From positions 1 to 64,000 of the forward strand of contig NHNY01000035.1 in the NCBI GenBank assembly GCA_002786065.1: a stretch of DNA of 64,000 nucleotides, read 5' to 3'. The stretch is from Microcyclospora pomicola. Lineage: Eukaryota > Ascomycota > Dothideomycetes > Capnodiales. This document shows positions 21,480 through 32,923 of the stretch, in pieces; position 1 is the first letter of the stretch, and every line of letters starts with the position of its first letter. Both the position numbers and the translations under genes were made by a program. The notes below the pieces were generated by a model. That model had not been told where the DNA came from and did not search any database. It worked only from the letters and a program-made list of their open reading frames with translations.

Positions 21480-22125
21480 GTTGCTTTGTCGAATGCTGAT
21501 TACAAGTCAATCTGTTCGATGGGATCTTGGGTGATGATTTCGCGAACCTTCTAGCCGGCGGACAGGTTTCTTGATATCTGGACGGCACATAGGCCGTGCA
21601 GTTGCGTGACGGGCAGCATAGTCATGTGGTTGCTTGTCATTACTGCCAGGACGATCCATGGACATCCGCAGACGGCGTGCTTGCAGCATCATAGTAGAGC
21701 ACGCGCGAGCTCGACCATGCTCAATCGGGTCCCTGGCGGACGAATAGTCTCTCCATCATGCCGGCTTGAGATGCAGCCGACACAATGTCGTTTCAAGGGT
21801 CTCGGCAGTCATCCATGATCGTATAGACCACAATCCCAGCCAGGGTATATTTCGCCGAATGTGTGGGTGATTGGGACTCTCGTGCCTTGGATGATTTGTT
21901 GTGGTCGGAGGAACAATCCTGCCGTATTGGACCCTGACATTTGGAGGTAGTTAGGCGTCCGACATTGTTTCTTGTTATCGGACTTCGATACGCACATCAA
22001 TTACTCGAATGCACGTGCAGATGTGGAAGGTCAAGGCATCTAACTGCGGCCGGCACCGGATGCATTTCAGATACATGGGATGTGGAGCCAAGTCGGGACG
22101 TTGGTCGTTCGTTCACGCCGTCAAG
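21480..22125. other. intergenic region
   Basis: 0.65 kb between the 5' end of the Rossmann-fold gene and the 3' end of CUL4; no gene seen. Confidence 0.5.
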
Positions 22126-24977
22126 CTAAGCTATATAGCTATATGTGCCATTGTCTTCGCGTTCCATGTAGTCCTTTTCGATCAAGCGCTCGATATTACG
22201 CTTGATGTCCGCGACGGCCAGCACGCCTCTGGACATGGTGGCTTTGATCGTCTCCGAGACCAACTCCTGGTGGCCGATCGTCTTTCTGCTCTTCAGAATC
22301 CGCACGACCGCAGCCTGACATTCGAAATTGCGATCTTCCGCCACACGTTCATGCGTCTCTTTGTTCTCCTGTACTGTTTCTTTAAGCTGAACCTGGTTGA
22401 TCTTGACTCGATACTTGGGATGCCAGAACGATGTGTCGATGGTGAACGTATCTGTAGGCGCGACATTGCGTCCTTTGGGATGTTTGGTCAGTGGTCGTAG
22501 TTTGGCGCAAGCGAGTGACTGAAGAGTACGAATCGCCTCGACTTCGGCTGTGAGAGGTATTGGTAAGTGTAGGACAGGAGGAAGCGCAAAGAGAACTTAC
22601 GTAGACCAGTTTCGGACAGAATGTGCTGATAAGTGACATGTTCGTCCTCAGCACGGCCATTGAAAAGCAGGAGGACAATCGCTTGGAAGCTTGATACAAC
22701 AAGCTCTTTGGTTCCCTTTGCGAACGTGGCCCGCATTTGACAGTGCGCCAGAGCATGTTTCCAATCGAGTTTCCTGCCCGAGTGCTTACTCTTGTAGTGA
22801 AGCTCAAAATCGTTGATCGCACGCTGAATGTTGGGCGGGACAACGACGGCGATGTCTGGGTAAGACGGCCAAGCGGCAGCGGACAAGATGTTAACGCTGA
22901 GATCGACCTGCTTGCCTTTTTCGAATCCGACGCGGTCTTCCAGTCGTTGCTTGTAGCTCAACATCTCCTCCCGAGCGAGTTCGACATCCTTGAACATCTG
23001 CTCCAGATTTTGCGTGAATCCAGAACCACACTCAGTCTTGAGTCGCGCAAGCATACTTCTTTCTGCATCAGCCGATGCCGACCGGCCCATGAGTAGTCGT
23101 CGGGCGAGATCCTTCTTGTAGAACGCTTCGAAAACTGCTTTGCCGTGAACAAATCTGAAGAGGTCGAGAACTTGGTCAAGCTGGCTGTTGATTTCTGCAT
23201 CCTCATCGACCTCGGCATCATCATTGTCCTCTTCTTTTGTGGTCGTCGGCTGTGCATTTTGCGCAGCAGCAATGGTGGAAGAGCGACGCGTAGTAAGCAC
23301 ATCGGGGATGGCTTTCATGCCGCCTCGAAGCAATTGGTCAACATATTTGGCAATCATTTCACCCACTTTGGTGTTGTCAGTTCCGTGGGTGGCAGCTCCT
23401 TTCTTGGTTTTGTTCATGAACGTCTCAAAGCTCTCCCTCAAGCCATGTCCAAGCAGCTCATCTTTTTGGAAGGCATCGCGCCAGATGGCATCAAGCCTGC
23501 GTTTGAGGGAGAGCAGAAGCACGATCATGTTCTCCTCATCGTCTCCAAGCACTATACTAGTTCCTGTTTCATCAACCCACTTCTCAAAAGATGGTCGGAG
23601 TTTGTCACCCAGCCTTCTGCGGTTCAGTAGGGCATATAACGCCGAAAGATCTGAGAAGGATGAGTTGTCGAGCAGTGATGCAAGCGGCTCATATTCGGTA
23701 AGATCGGTCTCTTTCTGAGTAATAAGGTGATCTTCCAGTATGCTAAGTAGCTCTCGCCGAGTACTAGTATCCAGGTTGTAGACCTCACAACGGGTCATCT
23801 CCTTTGCAATACATGCACTCGACAACGCGACGTACTCAGGTACGCTCTTCGAACCAATCATCTCGTCTGACCATACCGAAATGTATTCCTGCGTAGTACC
23901 GAAGAGACGAGGCTCGAAGGATGCTGTATATGTTGCCAGCTCGTGAAACATGTCGACAGCTTGTCTGAAAAGTTCCTGATCCATGCTATCCTGAAGTCGG
24001 TCTGCGGCAACAAGATCACAAGCTCCATTGATGATTCGGGATCTCAAAACGTCGTTGTCAAATACAAACTCACGAAAAAGCTGAGGTGTAAGCTCTGCCA
24101 AGGTGGGCTTGGCCGAGGGAAGCAAGTACGACCTGTCCATGAAGAAGAATATAGCTCGAATTGTGTACATCTGAGCCTTCCATCGAGTCCACTGCGCCAG
24201 GACTGATCGCAAGGCTGTGACATTATCAGGTGTGTCGTTCCGGAGCAGCGGATCTCGCAGACTTTGCTCAACATGCGTTCTACATCGGGCCAGAAAGCGA
24301 GAGTATAGTGACGATGACTTCTCCTGGCGGCATACATTCTCTACGCCTTTGTACAACTCTTCCCGATTGTAACCATCCAGACTATCGTTGAATATGGCAG
24401 TCAAGGCCACATCAAGCTGGCTCCAGATCTTCTCGAGATAAGCTTTGCTATCCCACGCTGCATTGGTCTTTAGATTCTTGACAACCAACTTTCTAGCTCC
24501 TAACTGAGGATTGATCCCAGATCTGTTTCCAGACCCGTTCGTCTTCTTGACAAGGGGCGATACCGGAGGTGAGCTCTGGGTTAGGTCGACTACGCCATTA
24601 CCTGGTGACCTGCTCGTGAAGGTATACATGTCGCCCTTCCGCAAGGTTGGGATTACGTAAGTGGCCTTGGGTGGAGTTCCTGTAAGAGTCGTGCTGGTAT
24701 AAGACTTCTTCGCTGTAGGCGATGCTATATCGTCACGATCCAGAGGCTTCTGATGGCCAGCGAACAATGAGGCGACGCTGTGCTGGTCCAACGCAGCCGA
24801 TCGTTTTCGTTTCCGATCCTCTCGCGAGTGTGGTCCGGATGTCACACTGGACGCAGGAGCAGAAGGTGGCATGTGACAAGCCGCCTCTTCTACAACCGCT
24901 GTGCTCAACTCTCCCTGTCGTATGGATCTCCGGCAAGGTAAGGTAGACCGTTCAAGAGTCGACTCGATATGTACCAT
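22126..24977 (-). CDS. CUL4: cullin-4, scaffold of CRL4 ubiquitin ligases
   Basis: Two exons, 24977-22601 and 22547-22126, with a 53-bp GTAAGT...ACAG intron; 932 residues. The N-terminal 160 residues are disordered and Ser/Pro/Lys-rich. Cullin repeats and the cullin homology domain follow (FYKKDLARRLLMGRS, LKTECGSGFTQNLEQMF, TLQSLACAKLR). The C-terminal WHB domain carries the neddylation lysine (about K878) in VVRILKSRKTIGHQEL and ends in DYMERE...YSYIA as in CUL4. The protein bridges DDB1-type adaptors and Rbx1 in DNA repair, replication licensing and, in fungi, heterochromatin control. It starts 174 bp from the divergent CSL4 gene. A second ATG at 24872 is an alternative start. CAND1, which exchanges cullin adaptors, lies in the same window. 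Confidence 0.93.
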
Positions 24978-25151
24978 GCATGCGGCTCATCATGTCGATA
25001 AGGTAAGCTCGAGCTTCCGAGCGATTACCTAAGCTATGACGGCATGATGCCTGGAAGTTCAGGCATGCATGTAATTTTAATGCGCTTTGTCTGGCACAAC
25101 TGCTTCTTAGATTGGCCATTCTCTATTCTCTTTCCATAGTACTATCGTCCA

Positions 25152-25715
25152 ATGGCACTTCCAGGTCAGGTCTTAGGCCCTGTCAGTGCCAACAACCCAG
25201 GACTAGGAACGCACATCCACGCCTCACAACTTCACGCTAGTCTCGCAGGCTCTGTACTCTCTAAGCCATCCACCAACAAAACTGTCAAGCAGCCTACTGT
25301 CTCGATAGCACGCGCGAATGGTAGTCTCGTCCCTGAGGTCGGCACTGTGGTCCTAGGTAAAGTGACCCGCACGAATCCGCGACAAGCGACAATTTCTATC
25401 CTCGCAATTGGTGCGACGGGAGAACACCTCGCGGCTGACGCTTTTCCTGGCCTGGTGCGACAACAAGACATCCGCGCAACAGAGATCGACAAGGTGAAAG
25501 TGGCCGAGAGCTTCCGAGTGGGCGATGTGGTGCGAGCAGTGGTGATCAGCCTAGGAGACGAGCGAAGCTACTATCTAAGCACTGCGAAGAATGAGCTGGG
25601 TGTTGTCATGGCTGTCAGCGAGCATGGGAACCAGATGGTGCCTGTGAGCTGGAAAGAATTCATGGACCCTCAGAGTGGTGCGCGCGAAGCGAGAAAGGTA
25701 GCAAAACCTGTTTGA
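25152..25715 (+). CDS. CSL4: RNA exosome subunit CSL4
   Basis: A 187-residue, single-exon protein. It has the N-terminal exosome domain (MALPGQVLGPV), a central S1-type RNA-binding fold (VLGKVTRTNPRQATISI through VKVAESFRVGDVVRAVVISLGD), and the C-terminal strand-rich segment YYLSTAKNELGVVMA. The invariant DVVRA-VISLGD and YLSTA-NELGV patterns fix the identity. CSL4 caps the nine-subunit exosome ring and helps feed RNA to the nucleases, in nucleus and cytoplasm. It is divergent from CUL4 with a short shared promoter. Confidence 0.93.
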   Translation: MALPGQVLGPVSANNPGLGTHIHASQLHASLAGSVLSKPSTNKTVKQPTVSIARANGSLVPEVGTVVLGKVTRTNPRQATISILAIGATGEHLAADAFPGLVRQQDIRATEIDKVKVAESFRVGDVVRAVVISLGDERSYYLSTAKNELGVVMAVSEHGNQMVPVSWKEFMDPQSGAREARKVAKPV

Positions 25716-26491
25716 AGCGTCCACTAGGCTTCACGAACACTGAACGATCTCGAATTGGATGTAATCTTCTGCCGGTTCCACTATGAAAAGTGGTGTTGTG
25801 GTTATAGACGCCTATTGCGTCGCGGATGCCTGCCAGAGGGTCTTCACATTTTGCGCTGGAATTTGGCATGCCTTAGTAGACGCTCCACACAAGTTACGAC
25901 GCCCGCCGGCAAATTGTGGCCACCTGCGCTTGCAATTCGTCAAGATTCAGTTCAATGGAATTGATTGGCCATACCCAACTTCGCACGAGCTGTTATGAGC
26001 AAACGATGAGATCTCAGGTTCGTGAGCTACGAGATCAGGCTCGTATTGCCCACTCCTTGTGTGGCTTCTGTTGTCGGATCCAGCACATACAAAGACACCC
26101 GCCGCGGCCGTTGTGTGTGTGGATGGGGCACCTCGAATGGCGTTCGTATACCAACTCACGATCGTGATTAAACAGATAGAAGTCACAGCAGCATTTGCTA
26201 CAGAAATGACTATACTCAATGTATGGAGCTGTAGTTCAGTCACAGCTGAAGAGTGAGACTGCTAGACCTCAATGTTCATTTCTATTGCGCCAAAAGCTGG
26301 CCCCGGAATGCCTGTGTGCTCGAGGAATGATTCAAGTATTCTTAGTGCAAACAGAAATCCATCCTGTCCATCTATGACCTCGATTTCGTGAGACATCGGA
26401 TTATGTGTCCTCCGCTGTGCCACATAAATGGCCAGACAACCCACTCGAACTCCGCGCTAATGGGACAATTCATTGCAATTCGTGGCTCGGA
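25716..26491. other. intergenic region CSL4 / HSBP1-like
   Basis: About 0.78 kb between two convergent genes. A 60-codon minus-strand ORF at 26262-26444 has no recognisable feature. Nothing else is seen. Confidence 0.5.
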
Positions 26492-26853
26492 CTAATCATC
26501 GCTGTCCATCTGGTTCTGAGCATTCGACGCCTGTATGTTTGCTTCCAGATTATCTAAACGTCGCGACATCTCGTCCACTGTAATGGGTAAGCACTAGTTC
26601 ATACTGGAAAGACTATAGTGGTCCAAGAACCTACTCTTCGCGATGAGCTCGCCTGACAGGTTGCTGAACTTGGAGCTGAGCTGATTGAGCAAGTCATCAA
26701 CCACAGCTACAAGCTCGGATGGTTCGTCTTCGGCTTTCTTTTCAAGGGTTAGATTGATACCAAGATGTGGCAATGGGAGAGGTTTACTGGGCCATCCTTG
26801 ATACTCAATTGATCGAGTTTAGCAGTCATAGAAGTGCTGTCGTTGGAAGACAT
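26492..26853 (-). CDS. HSBP1: HSBP1-like heat-shock-factor-binding protein
   Basis: A 77-residue coiled-coil protein in three exons: 26853-26805, 26733-26635 and 26577-26492. The core is ELVAVVDDLLNQLSSKF followed by SNLSGELIAK and, after the second intron, MDEMSRRLDNLEANIQ. This is the heptad pattern of HSBP1, where the metazoan protein reads QMQDKFQ...DDMSSRIDDLEKNI. The second intron (57 bp, GTAGGT...TACAG) restores the codon for Met exactly. The first intron (71 bp, GTATCA...AAAG) has a weak acceptor but joins an ATG exon in phase. HSBP1 forms coiled-coil oligomers and binds HSF1 trimers to dampen the heat-shock response in animals. A trimer role in WASH-complex assembly has also been reported. 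The fungal role is inferred. Confidence 0.75.
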
Positions 26854-27105
26854 GGTGGATGGACGTTGGCTGTTTGTTCTCAATTGCAAACGAGGTCACT
26901 AAGCAAATACTGAATGCAGAATGTCCTGTTCTGGATTCAAACACGCCCTGACGTTTGTCGTGATACAAGCTAGGACCCCGAGCCAGCTCCGCTAGCGTTT
27001 CGATCAGCGGAACTCTGCCGCGTGAAATCTTGAGCTTTCGAGATTTTATGCAGGCACTTTCTGTATAGATACGCATGTTCAAGACGAATTGCAGCAACTA
27101 CAAAT

Positions 27106-28422
27106 ATGGCCAAAGCTTCGCTCAAGGCTCTTCTCAACAAGCACAAAGGTGTCAATCACAAATTAGATCGGCAAAGACAGCAAGAGAAAGCCGCAGAAAA
27201 GCGACGGCAGGAGAAGAACGGCGATGGGTTCGACGAGGCAGCTCTCGAGAAAGCGATTGCAGCTGCTAGCAAGGGCGACGATGCGTTGATCGAGTCTTCA
27301 GAGGACTCAGATGCCGAGAATGGTGCCGATCTTGCGTCCGAAGAGCGTGCAGCAGATAGTGCACAGTCAAGAGAGAAGAGGAATGGTGAAGCTAGTGGTT
27401 GGGAGACAGACGAGAGCGAAGATGCAGGGGATGGCGAAGATGGCGGGATAGATTTGGAGGCTTTGGAGGATGATTCGGACGACTCGGATTCAGACGAAGA
27501 ACAAGACCTAACGAATGATCTGCAAGGAGACGAGGAGGAGGAAGAGGACATCCCACTTTCAGACATCGAGTCCCTCGCTTCAGAAGATCGAGAAGACGTG
27601 ATTCTGCACCAACGGCTGACGATCAACAACACCGCCGCCCTTCAACGCTCGTTGAAATCATTCGCTTTGTCCTCGAGCCTACCCTTCTCCGCCGTACAGT
27701 CAATCACATCCGCAGAACCGATCAAAGTCGAAGATGTGGAGGACGATCTCACGCGGGAAACGGCGTTCTACCAACAAGCTCTGGACGCAGTGCGGGAAGC
27801 ACGGGTCAAACTCAAGAAGGAGGGCGTGCCGTTCTCCAGACCCGCCGACTATTTCGCGGAAATGGTCAAGTCGGAAGAGCAGATGGGCAAGGTACGACAG
27901 AAGATGGTCGATGAGGCGGCGCGGAAAAAGGCAAGCGCGGACGCAAGACGGCAACGCGATCTCAAGAAGTTTGGCAAAGCAGTGCAAGTGGCTAAGCTGC
28001 AGGAGCGGAGCATCGCGAAGCGGGATACGTTGGACAAAATCAACGTGTTGAAGCGAAGTAAGTTGTGCAGCTGCCAATGGTAAGCAGTCAACAAATACTG
28101 ACCACGTCACACAGAACGCCAAGGTGCCGAACTCGAGGCGAACGAAGACAGCATGTTCGACGTCGCGCTCGAAGACGCCGCCGTCACCGACAAGAAAGAT
28201 CGCGAAGCACGACGAGCGAAAGGCGGACCGAACAAGCGGGCGAAGAAAGACGAGAAGTTTGGCTTCGGCGGCAAGAAGCGGTTCGCGAAGAGTAATGACG
28301 CACGCTCGACGAGCGAGACGAAAGGCTACTCGGTCAAGAAGATGAAGGGCGATCGCTCGTTTGGCGGGAAGGCTGGTGGCGCAAAGCAACGGCCTGGGAA
28401 GAGCCGGCGGTCGAAGTTCTGA
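27106..28422 (+). CDS. EBP2: rRNA-processing protein EBP2
   Basis: Two exons, 27106-28057 and 28115-28422, with a 57-bp GTAAGT...ACAG intron; 419 residues. The N-terminal half is highly acidic (Asp/Glu/Ser runs), as often seen in nucleolar proteins. The conserved EBP2 domain begins near TRETAFYQQALDAVREAR, then ADYFAEMVKSEEQM and the basic helix KKFGKAVQVAKLQERS. The C-terminus has FDVALED, KDEKFGFGGKKRFAKSN and RPGKSRRSKF, the family signature. It is required for processing of 27S pre-rRNA and assembly of the 60S subunit in the nucleolus. It is divergent from the HSBP1-like gene with 252 bp between starts. Confidence 0.93.
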
Positions 28423-28986
28423 TAAGTTAAGCAGGAGTTCTGTTCGATGGGTTTTATGATATCATGTACGATGGGGAGGGCACTGCTTGCGAGGCGGCGG
28501 ATGCAATGTCATCGTACCTTGGCGCCTCTTATAAACGCTATACACATACCGCCGCATACATTCTCTTTGGCTTGACTGATGAGCATGAACGTTCTGAGAA
28601 GCTGATGATACGTCAACGCTTCGCGGAAGCTTGTGCAGAAAGAAACCGACAGCAACGAAGACAAAGGGTGCAGTGGCGACGAGCTCCTGAGCGATCTCGA
28701 TTTCTGTCAGCCAATCATTGTAGTATGCATACCTATATCCACGAGCAGAATGCCAACGGGCGCGGGAAATGTAGAAGGTCAATGATTCGGGGATATCATC
28801 GTTGTGGAGCGCTATATACATCAACCCAAACAAGTCTCTCCACCCTGATTCGGCAAGCCATGTGTTTCCAGAGGTGTAGCTTGTCCTGCCTCTCCCCTAC
28901 GCCGTGAACGCCACTTCATGCACAACAGTGTATCTGGGGGACGTGAACCATGTAGCCACCAGCCGCGCGTTGATCTGAGCGAGAAC
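28423..28986. other. convergent intergenic region EBP2 / YPT7
   Basis: 0.56 kb of 3' flanks; overlapping ORFs on both strands lack any recognisable domain. Confidence 0.5.
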
Positions 28987-29798
28987 TCAACACGAGCAAC
29001 CTTGATTCTGCTCGCGAATGTCGATGGGGATGATCTCGGGGAAGTCCGGGTTGAAATCTACCGACTCTTCTTGCGCGAGCGCGTTTCGGGCGATGACTGC
29101 ACGAAATTGACTCAGTACGGAAGTTCAGGGACAAGCCATCCAGAAGCGCAACTCACCTTCAAACGCTTGCTCCACGTTGATGGCCTCCTTGGCGCTCGTC
29201 TCGAAATACGGTATGCCGCCCTTGGCCTGGCAGAACGCCTGCGCGCGCTTGCTGCTGATCACTCGCTTGTCCTCGCCGGCATCGACCTTGTTGCCCAGCA
29301 CGACGAAGGGGAAGCTCTCCGGGTCCATCGGGCTGGCCTGGATCAGGAACTCGTCCCGCCATGAGTCCAGCGTATCGAAGGACTTGGAGTTGTTGACGTC
29401 GTACACGAGCACGCAGCAGTCGGCGCCGCGGTAGAAGGCCACGCCGAGCGATTGGAAGCGCTCCTGCCCGGCCGTGTCCCACAGCTGCATCGTCACCAGG
29501 CGGTCGTCGACCAGGACTTCTTTGGTCAGGAAGTCGGCGCCGATGGTGGCTTTGTACGAGGCGCTGAACTTCTTGTTGACCTGTGGGTGGGGGACGAGGA
29601 TTGGTCAGTGACTGGTCCGTGTAGGGTATGGCTTGGAGGTGCTGGGCGCATGTACATATTGGTTCATCAAGCTGGTCTTGCCGACACCGCTGTCGCCGAG
29701 GATGATAACCTGCAGACCTTGCGTTAGCTGGTCGTCGTCTTGTCCGGTCTGCACAAATTGCACCTTACTTTCAACAAAATCTTCTTTCTGGACGCCAT
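28987..29798 (-). CDS. YPT7: Rab7-type small GTPase YPT7
   Basis: Four exons on the minus strand: 29798-29769, 29709-29656, 29580-29157 and 29096-28987. The introns are 59, 75 and 60 bp, and the product is 205 residues, the normal Ypt7 length. It starts [10 protein letters not shown]; the P-loop GDSGVGKT is at 15-22, switch [15 protein letters not shown] follows, then NKVD and ETSAKEA for guanine recognition. It ends CSC, a double geranylgeranylation signal. The effector region [11 protein letters not shown] matches Rab7. It drives tethering and fusion at the vacuole and late endosome, with HOPS and the Mon1-Ccz1 exchange factor. The first exon codes only ten residues. Confidence 0.95.
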
Positions 29799-31013
29799 CG
29801 TATCGTATCGTCTGCTGTGAGTCGGCGGAGATGTTGTTCGTATCTCGGTTTGAAACGAAGCGGGGAGCTCTGAAGGCGGCGCAGTGGGGATGTGAGTCAG
29901 GCAAGTAGTTCAGCAAGTAGCGGACAAGGCGGCGAGGTCTGACAGGAGCGGTAGGGTATGTGTATGGTCTAAGGACACGAACAGGTTGCGAATGTATGTG
30001 TGAATCTCAGGTGAGGTCGGGCTTAGGAGCAGGTGAGAGCCGCATGCGCTTGCTGCTGTCATGAGGCTTCAAACCTTAGATATCTGGGCTTGGCCCGAGC
30101 GTCGTTGAGCTCGTGGTCAATCGCCGAATGCGATCGCTACTCAGTCCCACGCTGGAAGGCCATAATATCCATGTGGTTTCATCATTGATCGCCTCAGCAT
30201 AGGGTGTGCCAAGTCATAGGCACTATAGCTCATGAGCTACAATCAGATTCACTGGCGAGTCAACCACTTGAGTGCAGCATAGTTTGCGTCATGTATGGGC
30301 CAGATCGTGCTAGGATATCTTCGCTCGAATGGATAAGAAATGCGAGAAATCCAACCCGCTAGCTGTGCAGGCCATCATAAGTTTGGAAGTAGCATTGCCA
30401 TTGTATAGCATGCAGACTCAATGTAGTATTTGACCAAAAACACGCAATACATGCCGGAGGGACCTCGAGCAGTTAGGGGCATCTCAATGGCGAAAGAGTG
30501 CATAGTCTAGGACGCAGCAACAGATAGAGTGGACTAGTCTTACCATCATCTCGCTGCGATACCATACACTCGCCTCACAAAGACAGGTCAATTACTCATG
30601 TATCTCCGCTGTCCAGGTCGGAGTAGCGAAGCTATACACGACATATAAGTGAGCTTGGGAGTCGTCTTTTCGTCAGGGGCATCAACGTCTCAACTCTTCT
30701 TCGAGATGAAACCTCGGAACATCTTCACAAATACCTACGGGACCTTAGGTATAGCACAACATTGGCCGTGATTACCCACCGATCATACCGTCCCAAACAT
30801 AGCCACTACTGTTCCCACCCATCCAGTCACGCTTCAATGTCGGGTAGAAGGCGGATCCAAACACCAGAAGTTTGCGCAAATCCCATGGCTCCCCTTGCGG
30901 CGGATGAGCGAGCCAAAGCTTTGACAGGCCGCCGTATGAATGCCGTTCGTTAAATTGGCTCAGTATATGAGGAAGTCGTTAAGAAAAGGAAATGTCGGAT
31001 TGAGGACGAGAGT
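29799..31013. other. long intergenic region upstream of YPT7
   Basis: 1.2 kb with no supported gene. A TATA-like CATATAAG lies near 30641 on the plus strand, with an ATG at 30706 opening a short 16-codon frame; this is not called. Confidence 0.4.
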
Positions 31014-31535
31014 CTATACCTCATCAATATTGGTGGTTTGTGGTTTTGTGGTTGGCAAGGTTTTCAAGGCGGTCATGCAATTAGCAAAGCCTGGAGTCAT
31101 TTGCGCGTGTAGCCACGTCAACTCTTTTTCGCGATTCTGTCTTGCGACGCATCCATTGCCAGGAATCGTGGTATCTTCATAGTAGTATTGCTGAACAAGA
31201 CCGACACCAAGCCCGCGTGCCAGGATTTCAGTCTTGAACCCTATGATGTTCACGCATTGAAGCCATCACTCCGTGCCTAGCTGCTCGGAAATGACTGACG
31301 CAGATTACCTGGTCGACACAAGCTGTCTCGAGAGTGGTCAACTTTATCTACACCGTGAGTCAGCCATTGCCTGCTAGTCGTTTTCAATTGCCAACGCGAA
31401 GGGTAGAATAGAGAGTCAGACAAAAGTTGCGTAATTTAGATTTAGTCCTCATAATTTAGTAGGACAGCTCCAATATTTGTATGTTCATCATTGTGTGTGA
31501 ACGCCGAGACGGTGTGGAAGGGATAGCTTACCTGT
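31014..31535 (-). other. possible small spliced gene, incomplete model
   Basis: Minus-strand evidence for splicing. The exon 31240-31014 encodes about 75 residues (GFKTEILARGLGVGLVQQYY to TTNIDEV) and is preceded by a 68-bp intron 31308-31241 with a good GTAATC donor and CATAG acceptor in matching phase. The upstream frame reads KVDHSRDSLCRPG but has no ATG. Further upstream, ATG-GAA-CAG is followed by a strong GTAAGC donor (near 31531), which could be a first exon. No family is recognised. It may be a real small gene, a decayed one, or chance. Confidence 0.25.
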
Positions 31536-31705
31536 TCCATGTGACTTCTAGAAACACTTGATCCGGCTTTGGGGCGCCCTAATGGTTGCCTCGAGGACTG
31601 GACAAGCTTCATCCGACGTCAGGTATCCCTACCCGATCCGGTATGTCGTTGTAGAAGCGTAGTGGCGCCCTTACATTCCAGAATGAACTCAATGGCTCAC
31701 GTTGC

Positions 31706-32191
31706 TCAGTCACCTTCATCTTGGTCGAAAGCCAGTTTAATAGCTTTTGCCTTCTTCGGCTTCTTCGCCACTCTGCGATTCTGCGCGCCCTGATTCTCCT
31801 GCTCAGTGGCGGCATCATCATTACCGATCACCACGATCGCTTTACGCTTCTTCTGCGCGGCTCCGGTAGTAACTGGCTGCTTTGCACTTTTGCTTCCTCC
31901 GTCGTTAGCTTCGGCTTCTGGTACTGCGCTCGACTGGTCAGGCTCAGCAGGTGCATCAGCAGTCTCGCGAGTCATCTCGGCTACCGCATCCTTGCCGAGC
32001 ATTTCGCCGTGCTCATCGACGACTGTCGGGCCATCATCTTCATCCACCACGTTCGCTTTTCGGGGGCGAGCAATGGCTCGCTCATGGCGGTCTGCATCAC
32101 CAGAACCGGCTTTTTGAGCATGCAAACGCTGCAGGAAGGGCGGTAAGGCCTTGTCGTAGCTCAGATCTTTGCCCTTGATCTTGCCACTCAT
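31706..32191 (-). CDS. DUF4604 domain protein (KIAA1143-like)
   Basis: A 161-residue, single-exon hydrophilic protein. The N-terminus KGKDLSYDKALPPFLQRLHA is the conserved DUF4604 start (a Ser-Tyr followed by a Pro-x-Phe-Leu block). The middle has DEDDGPTVVDEHGEML, also typical. The remainder is Lys/Glu-rich and disordered, with a basic run KKPKKAKAIKLAF near the end that could direct it to the nucleus. The human relative KIAA1143 has no settled function. The start is well placed by the conserved N-terminus. Confidence 0.75.
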   Translation of the reverse strand: MSGKIKGKDLSYDKALPPFLQRLHAQKAGSGDADRHERAIARPRKANVVDEDDGPTVVDEHGEMLGKDAVAEMTRETADAPAEPDQSSAVPEAEANDGGSKSAKQPVTTGAAQKKRKAIVVIGNDDAATEQENQGAQNRRVAKKPKKAKAIKLAFDQDEGD

Positions 32192-32923
32192 GTCGTGCAG
32201 ACTGCTGTTGCAATGCGCCGTGATCTCTGCATTGGAAAGAACTTATGCTGAGTAGCGTCAGTCTTGGCACACTAGTAAGATCGCTTCGCTTGGTCACGTG
32301 AAACTCCCAAAGCGTTCACCGACGTCAAGTCATGTATGGGCACGATCCGCTTTCTTCAGATACAGCATACAGGTGAGGTAGGTACATGAAATGATGTGTA
32401 ACCAGGATCAATGCAGCACTGATCATCGCTTCCAGAGTACATCGAAGAAATCTAAGGAGCCAGGTGACGGACTTTGGTGGCGGCTAGAGAGGAGGGAGGT
32501 GCTGCGGAGTCGAGCTCTGATCTCTCAGTGTCGTCTTTTTGTATCGGGATGCATGATAGGTATGATACCACATGTCATAAACAAATGCAGACCAAAATAT
32601 TACAAAAGAGACTGTATAGCATCGACAAACCCGTATCTGTAACCGCATAACACTGGTCCATTGCTTCTCCAGTAATGTTCTACACTTCTTCGCAGTAGTT
32701 TCGCCAGACTTCTTCCTCAAGCTTCGACTCTACTTGAAGCGCAACAGCAGTGATCGACAAGTTGTCTCCCGACAGATATCTATGTCACAAGCTTCTGGTT
32801 TTTGGTCACTTTCGCGCGGACGATATGTACCAGTATTCATAAGCCATGAGCTAGCCTGCTATATATGACGGGACTATACATACTACTACAACGTAGCACA
32901 GACAGAAGCAAGACAACATCAGG
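32192..32923. other. intergenic region with an orphan coding-like exon
   Basis: About 0.73 kb between ELG1 (3' end) and the DUF4604 gene (5' end), both on the minus strand. Minus-strand 32787-32680 reads YLSGDNLSITAVALQVESK, then LEEEVWRNYCEEV and a stop. The composition is coding-like, and an ACATAG acceptor lies directly in front. No satisfactory upstream exon exists: the only in-phase ATG exon needs a 30-bp intron. No gene is called. Confidence 0.3.
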
